From an uncultured Bacilli bacterium (GTDB lineage Bacteria; Bacillota_I; Bacilli_A; RF39; UBA660), in contig CALVYK010000001.1 of the NCBI GenBank assembly GCA_944372195.1, forward strand, positions 1 to 47,643: 47,643 bases of DNA, written 5' to 3'. Numbering within the stretch: the first letter of the stretch is position 1; the number at the start of each line of letters is the position of its first letter. Under the pieces are notes generated by a model, which was given only the letters and a program-made list of their open reading frames with translations, did no database searches and was not told where the DNA came from. Shown piece after piece: positions 13,790 to 22,259 of this stretch. The position numbers were made by a program, and so were the translations under genes.

Positions 13790-15367
13790 AAATATAAGTG
13801 TGGAAGATATTTAAGATTATCAAAAGAAGATGAATTAAAAAAAGATGAAAGTTCATCAATTGCTAGTCAAAGAATGATTATAGAATCTTTTGCTAAATTT
13901 CAAGGGTTGGAAATTATAAAAGAATATATTGATGATGGCTTTTCAGGAGGAAACTTTGATAGGCCTGGCTTTAAAAAAATGATAAAAGACATAGAAGATG
14001 GTGTCATAAATTGTGTAATAACAAAAGATTTATCCCGTTTAGGACGTGAACTATATCAAACAGGTAGATATATAGAAGAATATTTTACAGATAACAATAT
14101 TAGGTATATTGCAATTAATGATGGATACGATTCTCTTCTTGGAGATAATATGTTGTCTATGCGTTTAACGTTTAATGATTTTACATTAAGAGATGTATCA
14201 AAAAAGGTTAAATCTTCTCTTACTGCAAAACAAAAAAATGGAGAGTATATAGGAACTTATCCTAAATATGGATATTTAAAAGATCCTGCTAATCATCACA
14301 AATTAATAATTGATCCTGTTGCATCACTGATAGTTAAAAGAATGTTTGAAATGGCTAGACAAGGAAATAGTTGTTATAAAATAGCATCAGTACTAACTGA
14401 AGAAAAAGTTCCAATTCCAATAGTCTATAAGAAAGAATCTAGAGGAGCTTTAATTGCAGATAATGATGGATTTGGAATATGGCGACCACAAACAATTAGA
14501 GATATATTAACAAGTGAAATGTATATAGGAAATATGGTACAAAATACTTATAATAAGGTAAGATATAATTCAAAAAGAATAAGGGCTACAAAAAAAGAAG
14601 AATATATAATTGTAGAAGGAACGCATGAACCTATTATTGATAAGGAAACATTTGAACTTGTTGGTAAATTAATTTCTTCAAAAAGTTTGCGAAAGCAAAG
14701 AGAACAAAAAGAAAAATATTTGTTTACGGGTTTATTAAAATGTAAAGAATGTGGTCATAATATAAGTATTTTGAAGAAAAAATGTAAAAAAAGTAATTCA
14801 CATTATACTCAATGTAATGGGTATAGTAAAAAAGGAAAATATGGTGTTTGTAAAATCCATCGTGTAAATTATAATTTATTAGAGGAAGATTTAATTAAAA
14901 TAATTAATAAAATTTGTGACTCTTATTTGAAAGAATATAATAATAAAAAACTTACTTATGATGCTAATAAATTATTAGAATCAGAGATAACAAAAATACA
15001 AAAACAAATTGATATTTTAACTAAAGAAATAAGTAAATATGATACTTTGATTGAGCAAATTTATATTGATAAAGTAGGTAACAAAATACCTGAAAAAACT
15101 TTTGATAATTTATTAAGTAATTATAATGAAAAGTTAGAAATATCTTCTGACAAGAAAAAAGAGTTGTTAGAACAAAAAGAAAAAGTTGAGGCAACAATTA
15201 AGATATTTGATTTTGAAAGTTGTAAAACTGCAGTAAGATCATTTCTTAAAACTAAAAAACCAAGTAGAGAATTGATAGTTAATTTAGTAGAAAAAGTAGA
15301 AATTGATAATGATAATAATATTAAATTGTACTTTAAGTTTCCAGAATTAACATCATATTTAAGGTGA
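13784..15367 (+). CDS. Large serine recombinase (integrase) of the 10.7-kb element
   Basis: The 527-residue enzyme integrates and excises the element by serine-phosphodiester exchange. The N-terminal resolvase domain has RYLRLSKEDE with the nucleophile Ser near residue 12, SSSIASQR, DDGFSGGNFDRPGF and KDLSRLGRE. The recombinase domain follows (YPKYGYLKDP, IRDILTSEMYIGNM). Next comes a zinc ribbon with CKECGH and YTQCNGYSKKGKYGVC, then a long coiled coil (about 395-475), which in this family controls synapsis direction. All catalytic residues look intact, so the element is probably mobile. The start is set by AAAGGAGG eleven bases upstream; the ATG is inside a perfect hairpin. It ends about 70 bases from the right crossover. 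Confidence 0.96.
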   Translation: MRKYKCGRYLRLSKEDELKKDESSSIASQRMIIESFAKFQGLEIIKEYIDDGFSGGNFDRPGFKKMIKDIEDGVINCVITKDLSRLGRELYQTGRYIEEYFTDNNIRYIAINDGYDSLLGDNMLSMRLTFNDFTLRDVSKKVKSSLTAKQKNGEYIGTYPKYGYLKDPANHHKLIIDPVASLIVKRMFEMARQGNSCYKIASVLTEEKVPIPIVYKKESRGALIADNDGFGIWRPQTIRDILTSEMYIGNMVQNTYNKVRYNSKRIRATKKEEYIIVEGTHEPIIDKETFELVGKLISSKSLRKQREQKEKYLFTGLLKCKECGHNISILKKKCKKSNSHYTQCNGYSKKGKYGVCKIHRVNYNLLEEDLIKIINKICDSYLKEYNNKKLTYDANKLLESEITKIQKQIDILTKEISKYDTLIEQIYIDKVGNKIPEKTFDNLLSNYNEKLEISSDKKKELLEQKEKVEATIKIFDFESCKTAVRSFLKTKKPSRELIVNLVEKVEIDNDNNIKLYFKFPELTSYLR

Positions 15368-15385
15368 TTTTTTTTTAAAACTTTT

Positions 15386-15433
15386 GTTTACCAAAAAACT
15401 TGCAACCATCTTTTTAGTTTACCAAAAAACTTG
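15386..15433. repeat. Two 17-bp direct repeats at the right end of the element
   Basis: GTTTACCAAAAAACTTG is present at 15386-15402 and 15417-15433, 31 bp apart. The inner copy abuts the GG core and forms the P' arm of attP. They are probably integrase-binding sites; the outer copy may be an accessory site. Confidence 0.75.
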
Positions 15434-15450
15434 TAAGGGGTGTAACATTA
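15428..15450. other. Right attachment site (attR) of the 10.7-kb element
   Basis: Element sequence ACTTGTAAGG meets the core GG (15439-15440) and the target-gene sequence TGTAACATTACC. Symmetry of CTTGTA with the left TACAAG half-site confirms the crossover dinucleotide. Confidence 0.85.
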
Positions 15451-15537
15451 CCTTTTCTCAGTTATGGTGGTTCTTCTTTATTAATTACTTTGTGTAGTAT
15501 TGGTATTGTATTAAATGTTAGTAGAAAAAAAATGTAA
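15441..15537 (+). pseudogene. spoVE: 3' end of the interrupted SpoVE/FtsW gene
   Basis: Read in the frame of the 5' part, this gives the family's conserved loop GVTLPFLSYGGSSLL followed by the last transmembrane helix (ITLCSIGIVLNV) and the end SRKKM. With 3745-4730 it totals 1083 bases, that is 360 codons plus stop, without any frameshift. The perfect join suggests recent insertion, or selection for clean excision. It is not translated on its own; no start or ribosome site exists. Confidence 0.93.
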
Positions 15538-15582
15538 ATTTTATTCAAATAATTGTTATAATATAATAAAGAGGTATGTTGT

Positions 15583-16512
15583 ATGAGAATTTTACATTGT
15601 TTTAATTGGAAATTAATTGATATAATTCCAAATTTAGAAAGAATAAAAGATCAAGGATTTGATGCAATTCAAATTAATCCAATTCAACCACTTAAAGAAG
15701 ATGGAGTGCAAGAATGGTGGATGTCTTATCAGCCAATAAGTTTTAAGATAGGTAATTATTTTGGAACAAAAGAAGATTTAAAATTATTATGTGTAGAAGC
15801 TTCAAAGTATGATATTAGAATATTTGCTGATGTTGTTATAAACCATATGGGTGCTGATGAAAGAGATAATTTTAAACCTCATTCTAAAGTAGATCCTTGT
15901 TTGCTGAAACCAGAATATTGGAAAAATAAAACTAAAGTTAAAGATTGGAAAAATAGACAAGACGTTATTCATAATTGTATAGATTTACCTGGATTAAATT
16001 TATATAATAAAGATGTTGAAGATATGATAGTTAAATTTTTAAATGAATTAGTTGCATGTGGAGTAACAGGATTTAGGTTTGATGCTGCTAAGTCAATAGG
16101 ATTACCTAGTGAAGGATATAGATTTTGGCCTAATATAATTTATAGGTTGGATAAATATGGATTATTTTTGTATGGCGAAGTTATATTTGAAGAGAATAGA
16201 AATATTTTAGATGAATATGCAAATTATATGTATGTGTTAGGTAATTATGATTGTTCAGATAAAAAGCAAATGGTTAAATATGTTGAAAGCCACGATACTT
16301 TTTTAAGTGAAGGGCAATTAGGATATACAAAATTATTAGATAGCTCTATTATTTTAAATAGTTATTGTAGTTTGGTTAATTATTTTGATAATACATTATT
16401 CTATATTAGACCATTTGATGACACTTGGAAAAGTAAAAAAATAAAAGAAGCTCATAGACATTATGAGTTAGAACAAGAAAAAGTTTTAAAATATAAGAGG
16501 AGAAATTTATGA
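15583..16512 (+). CDS. Alpha-amylase family (GH13) glycoside hydrolase
   Basis: This compact 309-residue GH13 catalytic barrel cuts or rearranges alpha-glucans. Family regions are DVVINHMG (region I), GFRFDAAKSI with the nucleophile Asp (region II), LYGEVIFEE with the acid Glu (region III) and YVESHDTF (region IV). It lacks a signal peptide, so it acts on internal glycogen or imported oligosaccharides. The usual C-terminal beta domain is very short, and most GH13 enzymes exceed 400 residues. The start has AAAGAGG upstream. Its stop overlaps the gmk start by four bases, so it is cotranscribed with gmk despite the unrelated role. Confidence 0.9.
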   Translation: MRILHCFNWKLIDIIPNLERIKDQGFDAIQINPIQPLKEDGVQEWWMSYQPISFKIGNYFGTKEDLKLLCVEASKYDIRIFADVVINHMGADERDNFKPHSKVDPCLLKPEYWKNKTKVKDWKNRQDVIHNCIDLPGLNLYNKDVEDMIVKFLNELVACGVTGFRFDAAKSIGLPSEGYRFWPNIIYRLDKYGLFLYGEVIFEENRNILDEYANYMYVLGNYDCSDKKQMVKYVESHDTFLSEGQLGYTKLLDSSIILNSYCSLVNYFDNTLFYIRPFDDTWKSKKIKEAHRHYELEQEKVLKYKRRNL

Positions 16513-17183
16513 TTAAAACTAAAAAACAAGGGCTATTAATAGTTATTTCAGCACCTTCTGGAGCTGGAAAGGGTACAATAATTAATAAAATGTTAGAAAA
16601 AAATAATAATTTATGGCTTTCAGTATCAGCAACAAGTAGACCAATGAGAACTAATGATATAGAAGGCAAAACATATTATTTTTACACAAAAGAAGAGTTT
16701 GAAAATAAAATTAAAGAAAATTATTTTTTAGAGTATGCTAGTTATGCAGATAATTATTATGGAACGCCTAAAAAATATATACAAGAACATTTAAATAATG
16801 GGGAGGATGTAATTTTAGAAATAGAAATACAAGGTGCAATGCAAGTTAAAAAATTAATACCAGAAGCATTGTTTGTGTTTATTATGCCACCATCTTTAAA
16901 AGAATTAAAAAAAAGATTGGTAAGTAGAGGTACTGATACCAAAGAAAAAATATTAGAAAGATTTAAAATTGCATATCAAGAAATGAATGAAGTTACTAAA
17001 TATAATTATGTTGTTGTTAATGATGAAATAGAAATTGCTGCTGACAAAATATTATCAATTATTAAGTCTGAAAAGTGTCGTGTAGATAGAATAGAAGAAG
17101 TATTTTTAAATACAGAAGAGGAATACATGCACGAAATGTTGATTGATAAGGATTTAGATAATAATTCTTTAGAAATAAATTAA
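16509..17183 (+). CDS. gmk: Guanylate kinase
   Basis: It phosphorylates GMP (and dGMP) to GDP with ATP, an essential step of guanine nucleotide synthesis. The 224 residues begin with ISAPSGAGKGTII, the P-loop, followed by SVSATSRPMRTNDIEGKTYYF, the GMP-binding segment, and later FIMPPSLKELKKRL and the lid. A short acidic tail extends past the normal end (about 205 residues in relatives). An ATGA overlap couples it to the amylase-like gene, and AGAGGAG provides the ribosome site. A bidirectional terminator follows. Confidence 0.97.
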   Translation: MIKTKKQGLLIVISAPSGAGKGTIINKMLEKNNNLWLSVSATSRPMRTNDIEGKTYYFYTKEEFENKIKENYFLEYASYADNYYGTPKKYIQEHLNNGEDVILEIEIQGAMQVKKLIPEALFVFIMPPSLKELKKRLVSRGTDTKEKILERFKIAYQEMNEVTKYNYVVVNDEIEIAADKILSIIKSEKCRVDRIEEVFLNTEEEYMHEMLIDKDLDNNSLEIN

Positions 17184-17210
17184 AAAATATGGGATTTCCC
17201 ATATTTTTTT
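17183..17210. terminator. Bidirectional terminator between gmk and the collagen-like gene
   Basis: AAATATGGGA / TCCCATATTT is a 10-bp perfect stem with a TT centre, flanked by A-runs on the left and T-runs on the right, so it works for both converging genes. Confidence 0.85.
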
Positions 17211-18177
17211 AATTTATTCTAGTTATTGAAACACATCCTGAATACAAATCGTTTGGCACTAATTCGAAATCAACATCTGAAGCATTTACTAATCTATAAC
17301 TACCTCCAGCTGTAGCTTCAAAAATAGCATTTCCATTAATTGTTCCAGTTTGACAACATGATACTTTGTTATGAGTTGATGAATGAGCAATTAATTCAAC
17401 ATTTGGCCAGAATTTTCTAAATTCTATACTTAATGCTTTATCTTCGCAGTCTTTTCCTTTATTTCTAACATTAACCCACCAATGAATTATATAAATTCCT
17501 TTTTCTGGTATTGAAAAATCACCAGTTATTGGACTATATGATATTTTATTTGAGAGGTTAGTATTTTGAAATAAAATTGGATTTTGTTTTGGAACTGTTG
17601 AATTTGATAAATCATGTACCATAGCATAACTTTGGAATGATGATCCGGTTGGCCCAGTAGGCCCAGCTGGTCCGGTTGGTCCAGTTGCTCCAGTAGCACC
17701 TTGAGGTCCAGTAGGTCCAGTGGCTCCAGTAGCACCTTGAGGTCCGGTAAGTCCAGTGGCTCCAGTAGCACCTTGAGGTCCGGTAGGTCCAGTTGGACCA
17801 GTAGCACCTTGATGTCCGGTAGGTCCAGTGGCTCCAGTAGCACCAGTTACACCTTGAAGTCCGGTTGGCCCAGTAGCACCAGTAGCACCTTGAGGTCCGG
17901 TTGGCCCAGTAGCACCAGTAGCACCTTGAGGTCCAGTAGGTCCAGTTGGCCCTTGAATTCCATCAGCACCAGTGTCTCCAGTTCTTCCCTGAGGTCCAGT
18001 AGCACCTTGAGGTCCAGTACATCCTGTACAACCACATGGTCCAGTAGGTCCAGTAGGTCCGGTAGGTCCAGTTGGTCCAGTAGGCCCAGTTTCACAAATA
18101 TCAATTAAACATTTTATTACTTGACAAAGACAATCATTATCACAATTAGAATTATATTCAGTTAAATTGTTATCCAT
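17209..18177 (-). CDS. BclA-like collagen-repeat surface (exosporium) protein
   Basis: The 322 residues start with a short Cys-containing N-terminus ([15 protein letters not shown]). About 150 residues of Gly-Pro-Thr / Gly-Ala-Thr collagen triplets follow, with a higher-order [12 protein letters not shown] unit repeated many times. A C-terminal globular domain (about 190-322) resembles the TNF/C1q-like trimerisation head of BclA. In Bacillus and Clostridioides such proteins form the hair-like nap of the spore surface. The repeat is GC-rich against the AT-rich genome. No signal peptide is seen, consistent with spore-coat assembly from the mother cell. AAAGGAG precedes the ATG. Spore location is inference. 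Confidence 0.88.
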   Translation of the reverse strand: MDNNLTEYNSNCDNDCLCQVIKCLIDICETGPTGPTGPTGPTGPTGPCGCTGCTGPQGATGPQGRTGDTGADGIQGPTGPTGPQGATGATGPTGPQGATGATGPTGLQGVTGATGATGPTGHQGATGPTGPTGPQGATGATGLTGPQGATGATGPTGPQGATGATGPTGPAGPTGPTGSSFQSYAMVHDLSNSTVPKQNPILFQNTNLSNKISYSPITGDFSIPEKGIYIIHWWVNVRNKGKDCEDKALSIEFRKFWPNVELIAHSSTHNKVSCCQTGTINGNAIFEATAGGSYRLVNASDVDFELVPNDLYSGCVSITRIN

Positions 18178-18289
18178 ATTTAATTCTCCTTTCGTTTATA
18201 TATTATGTTTAAACTTAAAATTTGAATAAACAAATAACTATCATTGTAGAAATACTTATTTTTTTGATATAATTATATAGGTGAGAAGT

Positions 18290-20074
18290 ATGAGTAAAAT
18301 AAAAATAATGGATGAGATTTTAGCTAATAAAATAGCAGCTGGAGAAGTTGTTGAAAGATGTGCTTCAGTTGTAAAAGAATTGGTTGAAAATAGTATTGAT
18401 GCTAATAGTAGTGAAATAAAAATTGAATTAAAAGAAGCAGGTACTAGTTTAATTAAAGTAACTGATAATGGAATAGGAATGGATAAAGAAGATGCAATTC
18501 TTTCTTTCAATAGACATGCTACAAGTAAAATAAAAAATGAATCTGATTTATACAATATTAATACTTTAGGTTTTAGAGGTGAAGCTTTAGCTAGTATTGC
18601 TTCAGTTAGCAATGTATTGCTTAAAACTAGTCAAGGAGAAATAGGAACACTAGTTAATATTAAAGGCGGTAAAATAATTAAAATTGAAAATACCGAAGCT
18701 AGAAAAGGTACTGTTTTTGAAATAACTGAATTGTTTTACAATACACCTGCTAGATTAAAACATTTGAAAAGTTTATATACTGAACTTGCTAGTATAACTG
18801 ATTATGTTAATAAAATTGCTTTATCTCATCCAGAAATTAGATTTACTTTAATTAATAATGGTAATACTATTTTAAAAACAGATGGTTCTAACAATTTACT
18901 TAAAACTATAAGTAGTATATATGGCATGGATGTAGCTCGTAAAATGTTAGAAATAAACAATGAAGATGATGACTATATTATAAATGGTTTTATTAGTCTA
19001 CCTGAAGTAAATAGATCAGGAAGAAATCATATTATTACTTTAGTAAATGGTAGAGTAGTTAGAAATCAAGAATTAAATAAAATAATTAATGATAGTTATC
19101 ATTCTTATAAACCAGATAATAGATATCCTATCGTTGTTATAAATATTGAATTAGATCCTAGTTTAATAGATGTTAATATTCATCCTACTAAGATGGATAT
19201 TAAGTTTAGTAAATTAGAAGAATTATTAGATTTAGTAAAAAAAACAATTATTAATAAATTAAATAAGCAAACGTTAATTCCTGTAATAGAACAGCCGATT
19301 AATGATTTTAATGAATCAATTATTGAAGAAAAAGTAATAGAACATAAAGAAGAAAAAGAAGCATTAATACCAATAAAAGAAGTATTGCCTAAAATTGAAA
19401 AAACAAAATATGAAGAAATAACTTTAAATTTTGATACTGAAGTAATTAAAGAAGAAGAGTCAAAATATGAAGAAAGATTACCATTGTTATATCCAGTTGG
19501 CTTAGTTCATGGGACTTATATAGTTTGTCAAAATGAAACAGGTATGTATTTAATTGATCAACATGCTGCTAAAGAAAGAGTAAATTATGAATTGTTTTTA
19601 GATAAATTGTCTAATCCAACTAAAGATAAAATACCACTATTATTACCAATGACAATCGAATTATCTAATAACGAATATATTATTTTAAAAGAAAATTTTG
19701 AATTTTTAAATAATATGGGATTTGATATTGAAGAATTTGGTATTAATTCTGTTGTTATTAAATCTCATCCTGTTTGGTTAACCAAAGGTTTTGAAGATTT
19801 GCAAATAAGAAAAATAATTGAAGCAGTTATTCATAAAGAAAAAGATTTTGATTTAGCCAAATTTAATGATCATTTATCTGCTACTTTAGCTTGTAAAGCA
19901 AGTATTAAAGCTAATACTAATTTGAGTATTAATGAAATGGAAGAATTAATTAATGATTTAAGAAAATGTCATAATCCATTTAATTGTCCTCATGGAAGAC
20001 CAACTATTATTACATTTACTAAATATGAATTAGAAAAAATGTTTAAAAGAAGTGGATTTGAAAGCTTAAAATAA
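18290..20074 (+). CDS. mutL: DNA mismatch repair protein MutL
   Basis: MutL couples mismatch recognition by MutS to strand removal. The 594-residue protein has the GHKL ATPase motifs VVKELVENSIDA, DNGIGM, RHATSKI and GFRGEALASIASVS in the first 110 residues. A Glu/Lys-rich linker (about 335-400) precedes the dimerisation domain, which carries DQHAAKERVNYE and the metal-binding CPHGRP near the end; these are the endonuclease motifs of MutL in bacteria without MutH. The start is placed at the ATG at 18290 because AGGTGAG lies five bases before it; the GTG at 18281 is part of that ribosome site. mutS is not in the window. Confidence 0.96.
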   Translation: MSKIKIMDEILANKIAAGEVVERCASVVKELVENSIDANSSEIKIELKEAGTSLIKVTDNGIGMDKEDAILSFNRHATSKIKNESDLYNINTLGFRGEALASIASVSNVLLKTSQGEIGTLVNIKGGKIIKIENTEARKGTVFEITELFYNTPARLKHLKSLYTELASITDYVNKIALSHPEIRFTLINNGNTILKTDGSNNLLKTISSIYGMDVARKMLEINNEDDDYIINGFISLPEVNRSGRNHIITLVNGRVVRNQELNKIINDSYHSYKPDNRYPIVVINIELDPSLIDVNIHPTKMDIKFSKLEELLDLVKKTIINKLNKQTLIPVIEQPINDFNESIIEEKVIEHKEEKEALIPIKEVLPKIEKTKYEEITLNFDTEVIKEEESKYEERLPLLYPVGLVHGTYIVCQNETGMYLIDQHAAKERVNYELFLDKLSNPTKDKIPLLLPMTIELSNNEYIILKENFEFLNNMGFDIEEFGINSVVIKSHPVWLTKGFEDLQIRKIIEAVIHKEKDFDLAKFNDHLSATLACKASIKANTNLSINEMEELINDLRKCHNPFNCPHGRPTIITFTKYELEKMFKRSGFESLK

Positions 20075-20110
20075 AAAAGAAGATATATATTTGACATCTT
20101 CCTTTTTTTA
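20075..20110 (+). terminator. Terminator after mutL
   Basis: AAAAAAGAAGAT pairs with ATCTTCCTTTTTTT around ATATATTTGAC, directly after the stop codon. Confidence 0.75.
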
Positions 20111-20149
20111 TAAATGAAAAAATATATTTTATAAATTATGAATGAACTA

Positions 20150-20178
20150 TTGAATAGCAAGTTAATTTATAGTATACT
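20150..20178 (+). promoter_or_regulatory. Promoter of the small hydrophobic peptide gene
   Basis: TTGAAT (20150-20155), a 17-base spacer and TATACT (20173-20178) predict a start near 20185, about 58 bases before the peptide ATG. Confidence 0.65.
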
Positions 20179-20242
20179 TATTATCAGGAATATTTAGTTG
20201 TTGAGTGTCTGCCAAATCTTTAAAGGGAGGAGGCTTGATAAA

Positions 20243-20335
20243 ATGTCAAAAAGAATTTTTATAATTAAAATTCTAAAACACATTATTATCATTTTATCAC
20301 TTCTTATCATAATGATAATAGTTATAAAAAAATGA
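20243..20335 (+). CDS. Candidate type I toxin: 30-residue membrane peptide
   Basis: The peptide begins MSKRIFIIKILKH, continues with a strongly hydrophobic run of Ile/Leu (IIIILSLLIIMIIVI) and ends KK. Size, one membrane helix and charged ends match type I toxins such as the TxpA/BsrG/Fst groups. The ribosome site GGGAGGAGG is strong. It has its own promoter and terminator, and an opposite-strand promoter downstream would make an RNA complementary to its stop codon and 3' region. The low similarity to any named family means the assignment rests on architecture. Confidence 0.6.
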   Translation: MSKRIFIIKILKHIIIILSLLIIMIIVIKK

Positions 20336-20437
20336 CACTCATTTAGCAAATGAGTGCAACCAAAAATTTATAAGGTAGACATTCAATGTTACAAAACTGA
20401 ATGTTCCTTTTTATTATATGCAAGTTTTTTCCTTACA
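20325..20437 (-). ncRNA. Predicted antisense RNA (antitoxin) to the small membrane peptide mRNA
   Basis: On the minus strand TTGCAA (20471-20466), a 17-base spacer and TATTAT (20448-20443) form a promoter with a start near 20436. The hairpin CACTCATTT-AGC-AAATGAGTG (20336-20356), read leftward, is followed by TCATTTTTTT, a proper terminator. The product of about 110 bases would pair with the last codons and 3' part of the toxin message, including the toxin's own terminator. Confidence 0.55.
20378..20412 (+). terminator. Terminator of the peptide transcript
   Basis: ACATTCA (20379-20385) pairs with TGAATGT (20398-20404) around a 12-base loop, followed by TCCTTTTTATT. It lies inside the predicted antisense RNA. 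Confidence 0.6.
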
Positions 20438-20527
20438 TACTAATAATATCATATATTTAATATTTTTGCAATTAAAAACTAATATTTCTAATAAATTATG
20501 ATATAATTAAATTGTTGAGGTGAAATT

Positions 20528-22210
20528 ATGCGATTAAGTGAAAACTTTTTCTATACATTTAGAGAAGATGTTAAAGATGAAGAAACTGTAAGTGGCAATC
20601 TACTTGTTAAAAGTGGAATGGTTAAAAAAATAGGTAATGGAATTTATATGTATATGCCACTTGGTTTAAAAGTATTAAAAAATATTGAAAATATCATTAG
20701 AGAAGAAATGAATAAAGCAGGTGCTAATGAGTTATTAATGCCTAATTTATTACCAGAGGATGTATATATAAATAGTGGTAGAAGAGATAATTTTGGTCAT
20801 GATATGTTTAGTTTAAAAGATAGATATAATAGAAGTTTAGTACTAGGCCCTACTCATGAAGAATTTTTTGTAGAAGCTGCTAGAATGAAGATAAAATCAT
20901 ATAAAGATATGCCTTTTAATTTATATCAAATAGGAAACAAATATCGTGATGAACCAAGACCTAGATATGGATTAATAAGAGTAAGAGAATTCTTTATGAA
21001 GGATGCTTATAGTTTTGATATTTCATTAGATAGTTTAAATAAATCATATATGAAAATGTTTAACGCTTATAAAAATATATTTGATCGAATTGGTATTGAT
21101 TATCGTATTGTAACAGCTGATACAGGTGTTATGGGTGGATTATTAAGTGAAGAATTTCAAGCAGTAACTGATATTGGTGAAGATATATTAGTTTTATGTG
21201 ATTGTGGATATTCATCTAATATCGAAGTAAGTGAGTGTGTAATAAATAAAGAAAAAGCTGAAAAGTATAAAGAAAAGGAATTAGTTCATACACCTAATGC
21301 TAAGACAATTGAAGAAATATCTGATTATTTAAAAGAAGATAAAGATAAATTTGTTAAAACATTAATTTATAAAGTTGATGATACTTTATATGCTTGTTTA
21401 GTAAGTGGCGATAGAGAAATTAATGAAACAAAATTAAGAAAATTATTAAATGGTAAATCAATTGAATTAGCTTCATTAGAAGAAGTAGAAAAAGTTACAA
21501 ATGCTAAAGTGGGATTCGCAGGTCCAATCGGTTTAGATATTAAAATAGTAATAGATAATGATATTTTATATAAATATAATTATATAGTAGGTGCTAATAA
21601 AACGGATTATCACTATAAAAATGTTAATACATCTGATTTTATTTATGATTATGTAGGAGATATTAAAAATGTAAAAGAATTTGATACATGTCCAAAATGT
21701 GGCAAGAAACTATATTTTAAACATGGTATCGAAGTAGGTAATACATTTAAATTAGGCACTAAATATTCTAAAGCATTAAATCTAAATTATTTAGATGAAA
21801 ATAATGAATTAAAACCAGTTGTTATGGGATGTTATGGAATTGGTTTAGGTAGAATAATGTCTTCAATAGTTGAACAAAGAAATGATGAAAAAGGTATCAT
21901 TTGGCCAATAGCAATCGCACCATACAAAGTAGCTATTGTTTTAATTGATAAAAAAGATGATATTCAAAAATCAATTGCTAATGCAATATATAATAATTTA
22001 ACTAAAAACAATATTGAAACAATATTAGATGATCGTGATGAACGAGCAGGGGTAAAATTTAATGATATGGATTTAATTGGTATTCCATATCGAATTACAG
22101 TTGGAAAAAAGACTAAAGATAATTTAGTAGAACTAAAAATAAGAGAAACTAATCAAGTATTTGATGTTCATGTAAATGATATCGTTTCAAAAATTGATGA
22201 ATTAATTTAA
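20528..22210 (+). CDS. proS: Prolyl-tRNA synthetase
   Basis: This class II synthetase charges tRNA-Pro. The 560-residue bacterial-type enzyme shows class II motif 1 near residues 40-70, motif 2 (YRDEPRPRYGLIRVREFFMKDAYSF, about 140-165) and motif 3 (GCYGIGLGRI near 440). An inserted editing domain (about 225-385) includes KTLIYKVDDTLYACLVSGDREINETKL. The Cys pair CPKCGK precedes motif 3. The C-terminal anticodon-binding domain ends at KIDELI. GAGGTGA lies six bases before the ATG. It appears to be transcribed alone from an AT-rich promoter region after the toxin locus. Confidence 0.97.
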   Translation: MRLSENFFYTFREDVKDEETVSGNLLVKSGMVKKIGNGIYMYMPLGLKVLKNIENIIREEMNKAGANELLMPNLLPEDVYINSGRRDNFGHDMFSLKDRYNRSLVLGPTHEEFFVEAARMKIKSYKDMPFNLYQIGNKYRDEPRPRYGLIRVREFFMKDAYSFDISLDSLNKSYMKMFNAYKNIFDRIGIDYRIVTADTGVMGGLLSEEFQAVTDIGEDILVLCDCGYSSNIEVSECVINKEKAEKYKEKELVHTPNAKTIEEISDYLKEDKDKFVKTLIYKVDDTLYACLVSGDREINETKLRKLLNGKSIELASLEEVEKVTNAKVGFAGPIGLDIKIVIDNDILYKYNYIVGANKTDYHYKNVNTSDFIYDYVGDIKNVKEFDTCPKCGKKLYFKHGIEVGNTFKLGTKYSKALNLNYLDENNELKPVVMGCYGIGLGRIMSSIVEQRNDEKGIIWPIAIAPYKVAIVLIDKKDDIQKSIANAIYNNLTKNNIETILDDRDERAGVKFNDMDLIGIPYRITVGKKTKDNLVELKIRETNQVFDVHVNDIVSKIDELI

Positions 22211-22259
22211 TTCGACAAAATATAACTGATTAATAGGGTATAATTAAAATGGTGAGAAT

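Larger units (their letters stand above)
4731..15440. mobile_element. 10.7-kb serine-integrase element carrying an azole-peptide cluster, RSH and TyrRS
   Basis: The element splits the spoVE-like gene. The limits are fixed by the reading frame: 4730 joined to 15441 restores VTGVTLPFLSYGG. The reconstructed attP, CTTGTAAGGGGGTATACAAG, has CTTGTA/TACAAG arms placed symmetrically about a central GG, as expected for large serine integrases, which cut with a 2-base stagger. The recombinase gene lies at the right end, as in the left-hand element. No conjugation, replication or phage structural genes are present, so it is a cargo element (genomic island or skin-like) moved only by its integrase. All recognisable genes read rightward. 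Confidence 0.9.

Noticed and set aside
4730-15441. The element as an integrative conjugative element or prophage
   Set aside because: No relaxase, type IV secretion, replication, capsid or lysis genes were seen; only integrase and cargo.
17640-18090. Regular short repeats that look like a CRISPR array
   Set aside because: The repeats encode continuous collagen triplets with no unique spacers; they are in-frame protein repeats.
17526-18108. Long open frames on both strands across the collagen-like gene
   Set aside because: They are Leu/Asp/Pro- or Ser-rich shadows of the Gly-X-Thr repeat, with no ribosome site and no end domain.
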